A stretch of 42,934 nucleotides of DNA from Frankiaceae bacterium (lineage in GTDB: Bacteria; Actinomycetota; Actinomycetes; JAFAQI01). Under the pieces are notes generated by a model that was not told where the DNA came from, ran no database searches, and worked only from the letters and a program-made list of their open reading frames with translations. Shown here in pieces: positions 35,730 to 42,934 of this stretch. Position 1 is the first letter of the stretch, and every line of letters begins with the position of its first letter. Made by a program: the position numbers and the translations under genes. The stretch lies in NCBI GenBank assembly GCA_025929365.1, contig JAICMG010000007.1, positions 1-42,934 on the forward strand, read 5' to 3'.

Positions 35730-36673
35730 TGCGGGCAGCGCGATTGGCGGCTGGCGCGGCGATCGCCGCAACCACTGTTGCGGCATGCGGCCCCGGCCTG
35801 CAGAGCCTGTCGGTCGGCCGCGGGGTCAGTGGCCCGTCGTATCGGTTGACCGCCGTCTTCGCCGACGCCGCAGGCCTGCCGATCGGGGGCCGGGTCGAGC
35901 TGCACGACGTGACGGTCGGCCGCGTCAGCTCGCTCACGACGCAGGGCTTCCATGCCTACGTCCATATGGTCATCTCGCGGTCCGCGCGGCTGCCGGTCGG
36001 CACCCGCGCCACCCTCGCGCTGACCACACCGCTCGGCGAGGAGTACGTCGACCTGCTCCCGCCCGCAGCGGCGGGAGCAGGCGGTTACCTCGCGGGAGGC
36101 GAGGTGATCGAGGCGACGCACCGATCGCCGGACGTCGAAGACCTGCTGTCCGCGTTCTCGGCGGTGCTCAACGGTGGCGGGATCGGCCAGATCTCGACGA
36201 TCGTGAAGCAGCTCGACCTCGCGCTGCACGGCAGGGCGAGGACCGGGAGGGCGTTGATCGCGCGGCTCAACAACGTGCTCTCGCAGCTCAACGCCCACTC
36301 CGCAGCCATTGATCGAACGCTCGCGCAGGTCGCGGACCTAGCGAGCGAGCTCGCGAAGCAGCACAAGCTGCTGGTACGCGCCCTGACCGCGTTGCGACCG
36401 GGCATCCGCGATCTGCACGCGGACACGGCGGCGTTCACCAACCTGCTCACGAGGCTCTCGACACTGGGGCGGACGGCGACGCAGGTGCTCGGCTCGGTAC
36501 AGGGTGCGTTCCTCGCGGACCTCAGCGATCTCGCACCGACGCTCGACACCCTCGTGTCGCTGCGCGGCCGGCTCGGCTCGACGCTGGTCGGGCTGCGCAA
36601 GTTCGCTTCGCTGCTCGACCGCGCGATCCCGGGCGACTACCTCGACCTCGTCGGAAACATCGTGGTGCCATGA
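35726..36673 (+). CDS. mceE: MCE family lipoprotein (E position)
   Basis: Lipobox AATTVAACGPG; MCE motif AAGLPIGGRVELHDVTVGRVSSL. Confidence 0.92.
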   Translation: MMRAARLAAGAAIAATTVAACGPGLQSLSVGRGVSGPSYRLTAVFADAAGLPIGGRVELHDVTVGRVSSLTTQGFHAYVHMVISRSARLPVGTRATLALTTPLGEEYVDLLPPAAAGAGGYLAGGEVIEATHRSPDVEDLLSAFSAVLNGGGIGQISTIVKQLDLALHGRARTGRALIARLNNVLSQLNAHSAAIDRTLAQVADLASELAKQHKLLVRALTALRPGIRDLHADTAAFTNLLTRLSTLGRTATQVLGSVQGAFLADLSDLAPTLDTLVSLRGRLGSTLVGLRKFASLLDRAIPGDYLDLVGNIVVP

Positions 36674-37839
36674 GCAGCGTCAGGTTCCGACTCGGGCTGT
36701 TCGGCCTCGTCGGCGTGCTCTGTCTCGGCTACGTGCTGTTCAGCGTCGTCGGCGCGAAGACGCTCGAGGGCAGCTACCGCGTCGTGGTCGACATGCCCGT
36801 GACCGGCGGGCTGTTCCCGGGTAGCCAGGTCACGTATCGCGGCGTACCGATCGGCACGGTCAGCTCGATCGACATCACCGCCGTGGGCGTCGCCGCGAAC
36901 CTCGACATTCACGACTCGGTGCGTATCCCCACCGCTACCAAGGCTGTGGTCGCCGACCGGTCACCCGCGGGGGAGCAGTACCTCGACATGCAGCCGACCG
37001 GCAGCGGTCCGCCGTACCTGCACGACGGGTCGGTCATCTCACCCGCCGACACGGTGCAGCCACCGTCGCTCGCCGACCTGCTCAACGCGATCAGCGACTT
37101 CGCGAGCTCCGTGGACCTCAGCGAGCTCCACACCGTTGTTCGCGAGCTCGATACGGCCTTCGGGGGGACCGGACCCGCGCTCGGCGCCCTGATCGACCAC
37201 GGCGCCGCGCTCGTCGCCCGGCTCGAGCGCATCACGCCGCAGACGATCGACCTGCTGAGGTCGGCGGGTGCTCTGCTCGACACCCAGGTCGCTCACGAGG
37301 GCGACCTGCGATCGTTCGCCGGGTCGCTGCGCCGGCTGTCCGACACGATCCGCGCCGACGACCCGAAGACCGCGCGGCTGGTCGACGCGGCGCTGCAGAC
37401 GACACAGCAGCTGGCGCCGGTGTTGCTGAACGACTCGCATGACATCGGAATCCTGCTGGCCAACCTGGTGACCGTCGGGCAAATCACGGTGGAGCGGTTG
37501 CCGGGTCTCAAGGCGCTGCTGCTCGCCTTGCCGGACGGGCTGTACGCGCTCGCGAGCTCGGTTCACGGCGGGCACGTCGCGTTCAAGCTGATCGACCAGC
37601 CCGGCACCTTCTGTGCCTATGGCGGGACGCGGCGCCGAGCGCCGTTCAACCCGCACCGTGGGCCGCCGATCACCAACGGCTACTGCAAGCACCCGCTGCC
37701 GATCCAGCAGCAGCGAGGTGCGGCGAACGAGCCGCGGCCGCCCGGCGACGACACGGCAGGACCACCCAGGTCGCACCACGCGAAGTCAGCACCGGCAGAC
37801 TCCGACTCATGGGAGAAGGTCTACGCGGCCGGTGGCTGA
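36670..37839 (+). CDS. mceF: MCE family protein (F position) with Pro/Ser-rich tail
   Basis: TGGLFPGSQVTYRGVPIGTVSSIDIT; ATGA overlap. Confidence 0.93.
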   Translation: MSSVRFRLGLFGLVGVLCLGYVLFSVVGAKTLEGSYRVVVDMPVTGGLFPGSQVTYRGVPIGTVSSIDITAVGVAANLDIHDSVRIPTATKAVVADRSPAGEQYLDMQPTGSGPPYLHDGSVISPADTVQPPSLADLLNAISDFASSVDLSELHTVVRELDTAFGGTGPALGALIDHGAALVARLERITPQTIDLLRSAGALLDTQVAHEGDLRSFAGSLRRLSDTIRADDPKTARLVDAALQTTQQLAPVLLNDSHDIGILLANLVTVGQITVERLPGLKALLLALPDGLYALASSVHGGHVAFKLIDQPGTFCAYGGTRRRAPFNPHRGPPITNGYCKHPLPIQQQRGAANEPRPPGDDTAGPPRSHHAKSAPADSDSWEKVYAAGG

Positions 37840-38312
37840 TCGCCGTGATCGCGAGCGGAGTGTTGGTCGCGGATCTGATGGTCGCCGGTGTGCGCGCCCA
37901 CGACCTGGCATCGAGGAACGCTCGCCTCGAGCACGGGTTCTCGTCGTTCGAGCGGGGTGCGCTGCGGGTCGCGCGAAGCTACACCGTCGCGTTCGCGACG
38001 TACACCTACGACGACCTCGACGCCGACTTCGCCGCGACGGAGGCGCACTCGGTCGACCCCTTCCTGTCGCAATACCGCAGCAAGACCGATCTGCTGCGGA
38101 GCACGCTCGTTGCCGCCAAGGCGAGCTCCACCGCGAAGGTCATCAGCGCCGGCCTGGCGTCGATCAGCGCGACGCGAGCGGTGGTCGATCTCTTCCTCGA
38201 CCAGACGATCGTCAACGTCAGAGGCTCACAGCCAGCGGCAACGCAGCGCGTCGAGCTGACGATGGTGCGCCGCAACGGCCGGTGGCTGATCAGCAACGTG
38301 GTCTTGAAGTAG
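37809..38312 (+). CDS. Mce-associated membrane protein (Mas-like)
   Basis: N-terminal TM, SYTVAFATYTYDDLDADFAATEAHSVDPFLSQYRSKTDLLRSTLVAAKASSTAKVISAGLASISATRAVVDLFLDQT, C-terminal RWLISNV; position after mceF. Confidence 0.87.
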   Translation: MGEGLRGRWLIAVIASGVLVADLMVAGVRAHDLASRNARLEHGFSSFERGALRVARSYTVAFATYTYDDLDADFAATEAHSVDPFLSQYRSKTDLLRSTLVAAKASSTAKVISAGLASISATRAVVDLFLDQTIVNVRGSQPAATQRVELTMVRRNGRWLISNVVLK

Positions 38313-38314
38313 CT

Positions 38315-38875
38315 CTACTCCGTGAGCTGGTCCGCGACCGCCGACATGAGCGGCAGCAGGTCGACCACCGAGAAGGCGGCGACTTCGGAGGCGATCCGCT
38401 CGCGCACGTAGCGCGCGATGTTCTTTCGCATCTCGCGTTCGACGATGCCGGAGCGTGCCAGCACCCGGGCCTGCAGACCTCTCGGATGTATGTCGACGTC
38501 GACGTCGCGATAGGTGGGCGACGCGGGGACGATGCAGATCGACAGCGGCAGCGCGAGCGCGACGGTCAGCGAGACGCGGATGGTCGCATCGACGTCGAAG
38601 TGGTGCTTCGTGCCCGCCGCCGTGACATCGACCTCGAGCTGCGCGGGCAGCGTGACCTGATAGCTGAGCGGGTCATGCCCGGTCGTCTCCACAGCCGGCT
38701 CACCGATCCGGCCCACGGCGTTCGCGGTCGCAACGCCGCCGGGCCCGGCCTCGATCGGGCCCACGCTGATGGCTTCGTCGGTGATGCCACGGATGACCGC
38801 GCTGATCCGTTCCGGGGTGACGGCCTCGCGCACGAACGCCTCGCCGAACTCCGCGTAGGTGAGCTGGGTCATCAT
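38315..38875 (-). CDS. Hypothetical protein, 186-187 aa
   Basis: MTQLTYAEFGEAFVREAVTPERISAVIRGI...; beta-rich middle and helical C-terminus by eye; start ATG 38872, 38875 or 38890. Confidence 0.72.
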   Translation of the reverse strand: MMTQLTYAEFGEAFVREAVTPERISAVIRGITDEAISVGPIEAGPGGVATANAVGRIGEPAVETTGHDPLSYQVTLPAQLEVDVTAAGTKHHFDVDATIRVSLTVALALPLSICIVPASPTYRDVDVDIHPRGLQARVLARSGIVEREMRKNIARYVRERIASEVAAFSVVDLLPLMSAVADQLTE

Positions 38876-38901
38876 TGGATTCTCGTCCATGGAGCCCCGG
38901 G

Positions 38902-40665
38902 GTGATTCGCGTGGCGGTTGCAACGTTCTTCGTCGAGTCCGGCGGCGTGAAGCTCGCTGTCCACGAGCGCGGTCATCGCGATGCACCGACCATCCTGCTC
39001 GTCCACGGCTACCCCGACACGTCGGCGACGTGGGACGCGGTCGCCGAGGAGCTCGCCAGCCGCTTCCATGTCGTGACGTACGACGTGCGTGGAGCGGGGG
39101 AGTCGGACCGGCCGCGGCGCAAGGCGGCGTACAAGCTCGTCGTGCTCGCGGCCGACATCCGCACCGTCGCCGATGCGGTGTCGCCGCACGCGCCGGTGCA
39201 CCTCGTGGGTCACGACTGGGGGTCGGTGCAGTGCTGGGAGGCCGTGACCGATCCGGAGACCCAGTCGAGGTTCGCCTCCTTCACGACGATCTCGGGCCCC
39301 GCCATCGATCACGCGGCGGCGTGGATGCACGCGCGGCGAAACCTGAAGGGTCTGCCCGCACTGCTACGGCAGGGCATGCGGTCCTGGTACCTGGCGCTCA
39401 TGCAGATCCCGGGGTTCGTGCCGTTGATGTGGCGCACGTGGATGACGAAGACGTTCGCGCCGACGATCAGGCGGGTGGAGGGCCTGCCCGAGCGGGACGG
39501 CTGGCCCGCGCCGACCCTCGCGAAGGATGGCGCGCGAGGCGTGCTGCTCTACCGGGCCAACGTGCTGTCCGGGATGCGGAGTCCGCGCGAGCGGCGGACG
39601 ACCGTGCCGGTGCAGGTCGTCGTGCCGACCGGCGATCGTTACATCTCGCCGAAGCTCGCCACGTCGGATCTCGCCCAGTGGACCGACCGGTTGTGGGTCC
39701 GGCGCGTCAACGCGGGCCACTGGGTCCAGCAGAAATCCCCTGACGGGCTCGCGCATGCCATCACGGACCTTGTGAGGCACGTCGAGGGGGAGCCCGAGAG
39801 CAGAGCGTTGCGCCGGCATCGGATCAAGGGAGCAGAAGTGGCAGACCGCAAGGACTTCACGAACCAGCTGGTCGTCGTCACGGGTGCCGGCAGCGGGATC
39901 GGCCGCGAGACCGCGCTGGCATTCGGCCGGCTGGGCGCCGAAGTCGTCATCGCCGAGCTCAAGGCGGATGCGGGTGAGCAGACGGCGGCCGACCTGCGGG
40001 CCGGCGGCACGACGGCGCACGCCTACCAGGTCGACGTCTCCGACCTGGCGTCCATGGAGGAGTTCGCGAAGCGCGTCATCGCCGACCACGGCGTACCCGA
40101 CATCGTCGTGAACAACGCCGGCATCGGGATCGCCGGCCGCTTCCTCGACACGACCGCCGCCGACTGGCAGCGGATCGTCGACATCAACCTGCTCGGCGTG
40201 GTGCACGGCTGCCGGCTGTTCGGGGCGGCGATGGCGGAGCGGCTCGAAGGCGGCTACATCGTCAACGTGGCGTCGGCCGCCGCCTTCACGCCGAGCCGGA
40301 TGCTCAGCGCCTACTCCGCGACCAAGGCAGCAGTTCTGTCGCTGTCGGAGTCGATCGGCGCCGAGTTCCGGGACTACGGCATCGGGGTGTCGGCGATCTG
40401 TCCGGGCCTCGTGAACACGCCGATCACCACCTCCACGCACTACGTCGGGGTGAGTGCGGACGAGGAGCGCGAGGCGGGCCTGAAGATGCGCAAGCGCTAC
40501 GAGCGGCGCAACTACCCGCCGTCGAAGGTGGCGGACGCGATCGTCAAGGCGGTCCGTGACCGCAAGCCTGTCGTACCGGTCACGATCGAAGCGCGCGGCG
40601 CCCGCTTCATGTCGCGGCTGTCGCCGGCGTTCATGCGAAGGCTCGCCCGCGTCGAGGTGAAGTAG
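38902..40665 (+). CDS. ephD: EphD-like fusion: epoxide-hydrolase-type alpha/beta hydrolase + SDR oxidoreductase
   Basis: LVHGYPDTSATWD, nucleophile GHDWGS (Asp), VVPTGDRYISP, NAGHWVQ; then VVVTGAGSGIGRETALAFG, NNAG, YSATK in one uninterrupted frame. Confidence 0.85.
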   Translation: MIRVAVATFFVESGGVKLAVHERGHRDAPTILLVHGYPDTSATWDAVAEELASRFHVVTYDVRGAGESDRPRRKAAYKLVVLAADIRTVADAVSPHAPVHLVGHDWGSVQCWEAVTDPETQSRFASFTTISGPAIDHAAAWMHARRNLKGLPALLRQGMRSWYLALMQIPGFVPLMWRTWMTKTFAPTIRRVEGLPERDGWPAPTLAKDGARGVLLYRANVLSGMRSPRERRTTVPVQVVVPTGDRYISPKLATSDLAQWTDRLWVRRVNAGHWVQQKSPDGLAHAITDLVRHVEGEPESRALRRHRIKGAEVADRKDFTNQLVVVTGAGSGIGRETALAFGRLGAEVVIAELKADAGEQTAADLRAGGTTAHAYQVDVSDLASMEEFAKRVIADHGVPDIVVNNAGIGIAGRFLDTTAADWQRIVDINLLGVVHGCRLFGAAMAERLEGGYIVNVASAAAFTPSRMLSAYSATKAAVLSLSESIGAEFRDYGIGVSAICPGLVNTPITTSTHYVGVSADEEREAGLKMRKRYERRNYPPSKVADAIVKAVRDRKPVVPVTIEARGARFMSRLSPAFMRRLARVEVK

Positions 40666-40672
40666 CGCCGGG

Positions 40673-41083
40673 CTACAGCCGTTCGCAGTAGACGTTGACG
40701 TGCGTCGTGTGCCCGGCGCGGATTACGACCACGGGCCGGATCGGACGGCAAGCTCCCTTGCTGCCGTCGACGTGGAACTGCGGCGTGTAGCCGACCAATG
40801 AGTAGCGGCCGGGCAAGGTGGCGATGCGGAACCCGCCGTTTCGCGGAACCCGCACCGTCAGCAGGAGCCGGCCGTGTTTGCGAACGATGATGCGCCCGCG
40901 TTGCGGGGACGGCTGCGCACCGAACGGCCCGCCGACAGCGAGGAACTGGCCGGCGATCACACCGCGACCCGCCCGGTCGGGGAGTGGTGAATGAGACAGC
41001 GTCGGGTGTGCCGTGCCGCCACTGCCGCTGCTGCACGCCGCGAGAGCCAGCGCGGCGACGCCGAAGGCGAGCGTCCTGGTCAC
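40673..41083 (-). CDS. Small secreted lipoprotein of unknown function
   Basis: VTRTLAFGVAALALAACSSGSGG lipobox; carboxypeptidase-regulatory-like fold hint (NGGFRIATLPGRYSLVGYTP); GTG 41083. Confidence 0.75.
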   Translation of the reverse strand: MTRTLAFGVAALALAACSSGSGGTAHPTLSHSPLPDRAGRGVIAGQFLAVGGPFGAQPSPQRGRIIVRKHGRLLLTVRVPRNGGFRIATLPGRYSLVGYTPQFHVDGSKGACRPIRPVVVIRAGHTTHVNVYCERL

Positions 41084-41141
41084 ACTGGTGAGACGCCTCC
41101 CGACGTGGGTTCGTTCCCGTGAGCGTGACAGGCTCGGAGCC

Positions 41142-41534
41142 GTGGGTGAGGAGCGGAACGTTCTCGGCGACCCGCTCGAGCCGTGCGGCACGGACCCGGT
41201 CACCGGCTTCTACCGCGACGGCCACTGCAACTGCGGGCCCGAGGACGTCGGCAACCATTCCCTCTGTGCCGTCGTGACCCGCGAGTTCCTCGCGCATCAG
41301 GTCGCGGTCGGCAACGACCTCGTCACGCCCCGCCCGGAGTGGGCCTTTCCTGGTCTCGTCCCCGGCGATCGCTGGTGCGTCGTTGCGGCCCGGTGGTTGC
41401 AGGCCCACCTCGACGGCATGGCGTGCCCGGTCGTCCTCTCGTCAACCAACCGACGCGCGCTGGAGATCGTCCCACTGGAACTGCTGCAGCAGTACGCCGC
41501 GGACGTGCCAGGAGATCTCAGCGGCTTGCTCTAG
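41142..41534 (+). CDS. DUF2237 family protein
   Basis: NVLGDPLEPCGTDPVTGFYRDGHCNCGPEDVGNHSLCAVVTREFLAHQVAVGNDLVTPRPEWAFPGLVPGDRWCVVAARW. Confidence 0.95.
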   Translation: MGEERNVLGDPLEPCGTDPVTGFYRDGHCNCGPEDVGNHSLCAVVTREFLAHQVAVGNDLVTPRPEWAFPGLVPGDRWCVVAARWLQAHLDGMACPVVLSSTNRRALEIVPLELLQQYAADVPGDLSGLL

Positions 41535-42223
41535 CGACGTTCGGCGCGAAACGCCAGGCACCAGGGGACCAGGTTCCGCCCCGACTCGCTGAAACCGGTC
41601 AGCGCAAATCCCTTGGCGAGCAGCGGACCGAAGTAGTCGGCGAGGGGTCGATGCACGCTCGAGAAGGTCGCGGCGAGGCCCTCACGTTCGACCCGGTCGT
41701 CGTAACGACGCACGGTCAGGTACGGCTCTGGAACGTGCAGGTCGCCGTCTCGCATTCGGGCGGCGTCGAACATCGACACGGCCGGATGCACGATCGCCGC
41801 GACGACGACGCCGGTTGGCGCCAGAACCCGGTCGATCTCCGAGAGTGCTGAATCCAGATCGTCGATGTCGAGCAACGACATGCAGGCGAACGCGAGCGAG
41901 ACGCTGTGCGAGGCGATGGGCAGCCGGGCCGCATCCGCGCGCAGCACCGTCGTACCGCGTTCATGCGCCGATCGCGAAAGTGTCGGCGAGGTGTCGACGC
42001 CAATGACCCGGTGACCGAGCGCGGTGAGCTCGCGCGCGCCCCTTCCCTCACCGCAGCCGATGTCGAGCGTCAGACCGCGCGGTTCGGGCAAGAGTCGCGC
42101 AAGGGCCGGCCAGGTGGTGTCCCAGAATCCGTCCCCACGATTCATGCCGTCGCGCCCGACGGCTGGGTCCACCCACGCCAGCCACTCCTGCGCGTGTGCC
42201 TCCCATGCGGCGGCCGTATCCAT
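41531..42223 (-). CDS. Class I SAM-dependent methyltransferase
   Basis: LTLDIGCGEGRGARELTALGHRVIGVDTSPTL ... VSLAFACMSLLDIDDLDSALSEIDRVLAPTGVVVAAIVHP. Confidence 0.95.
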   Translation of the reverse strand: MDTAAAWEAHAQEWLAWVDPAVGRDGMNRGDGFWDTTWPALARLLPEPRGLTLDIGCGEGRGARELTALGHRVIGVDTSPTLSRSAHERGTTVLRADAARLPIASHSVSLAFACMSLLDIDDLDSALSEIDRVLAPTGVVVAAIVHPAVSMFDAARMRDGDLHVPEPYLTVRRYDDRVEREGLAATFSSVHRPLADYFGPLLAKGFALTGFSESGRNLVPWCLAFRAERR

Positions 42224-42250
42224 GTGCCCATCTTGCGGCAGGATGGCGGC

Positions 42251-42607
42251 GTGAAGCCGTTAGCCGTGCACCATGTCTCGATCAATGTCAGCGATGTCGA
42301 CGAGGCGATGGCCTTCTACGTCGATCGGCTAGGCCTGATCCCGCGCACCGATCGGCCCGACTTCGGCTTTCCGGGAGCGTGGCTCGATGCCGGTAACCAG
42401 CAGGTACATCTGATCCAGGGCCAGGCGCCCGCCAACGTCGGGCAGCACTTCGCCGTCCAGGTGGCGGACATCGACGCCGCCATTGCCGAGCTGCGCGCCG
42501 CGGGTGTCGAGGTCACCGATGCGTTTCCCGTGGGCACGGGACGACAGGCGTTCCTGTCAGACCCGGCCGGCAACGGCATCGAGCTGCATCAGGTCGCGAG
42601 CGGCTGA
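42251..42607 (+). CDS. VOC family protein
   Basis: VKPLAVHHVSINVSDVDEAMAFYVDRLGL ... FLSDPAGNGIELHQV. Confidence 0.93.
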   Translation: MKPLAVHHVSINVSDVDEAMAFYVDRLGLIPRTDRPDFGFPGAWLDAGNQQVHLIQGQAPANVGQHFAVQVADIDAAIAELRAAGVEVTDAFPVGTGRQAFLSDPAGNGIELHQVASG

Positions 42608-42641
42608 GGTTCGCCTGCCTGTCCGAGGGCAGATCACAACC

Positions 42642-42934
42642 GTGCCCGCGACGAAGTCTCGACCGCGTTCGAGCAAGTCGAAGCCCGAGCAGGCACTGGC
42701 GAAGGCGGCTCGGTTCGGGCTCGTCGCGCGCGGTTGCTTCTACCTGCTGCTCGGGGGGCTCGTCATCAACGTCGCGGTCGAGGGCACGGACGGTCCGCAA
42801 GCCGACGCGAACGGCGCCTTGTCGACGGTGGCATCCAACCCCGCCGGCGAGGCCGCCGTGGTCGCGGTGGCGCTCGGCTTCTTCGCCTTCGGCGCGACAC
42901 GGTTGTGGAGCGTGTGGCGCGACCGGCGGCCGAG
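42642..42934 (+). CDS. DUF1206-like membrane protein, truncated by window end
   Basis: Translated by hand from GTG 42642: EQALAKAARFGLVARGCFYLLLGGLVINVAV ... AVVAVALGFFAFGATRLWSVWRDR; no stop before the window edge. Confidence 0.7.
   Translation, partial: MPATKSRPRSSKSKPEQALAKAARFGLVARGCFYLLLGGLVINVAVEGTDGPQADANGALSTVASNPAGEAAVVAVALGFFAFGATRLWSVWRDRRP

Noticed and set aside
1-42934. CRISPR arrays, rRNA, complete IS/transposase, integrase, prophage, toxin-antitoxin or classical defence islands
   Set aside because: None seen on reading both strands; the only nuclease-type gene is DUF222-HNH and the only DNA methyltransferase is an orphan

Overview
High-GC actinobacterial chromosomal window, densely packed and mostly chromosomal core plus lipid-metabolism content. 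It has no rRNA, no CRISPR array and no complete IS element. Main contents: (1) a tRNA-Lys(CTT) abutting a LicD-family gene; (2) a run of lipid/CoA and small-molecule genes (class II aldolase, phytanoyl-CoA dioxygenase, thioesterases, enoyl-CoA hydratases, VOC proteins, MFS); (3) a NAD de novo locus, nrtR-like NUDIX regulator <- -> nadA-nadB-nadC, with a striking palindrome in the divergent promoter, followed by a DUF222/HNH gene and a decayed segment; (4) secreted/surface genes (PQQ-like propeller, phosphodiester glycosidase, DUF6351) with an orphan D12-class adenine methyltransferase; (5) a tightly packed minus-strand directon (about 20.05-29.03 kb) joining a GHKL ATPase and a membrane SpoIIE/PP2C phosphatase to two uncharacterised extracytoplasmic proteins, the best candidate here for an undescribed system; (6) a complete mce operon (2 YrbE, 6 Mce, 1 Mas) apparently headed by an SRPBCC gene and flanked by an uncharacterised ORF and an EphD-like alpha/beta-hydrolase-SDR fusion. 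Function calls come from reading the translations by eye. No database search was run.
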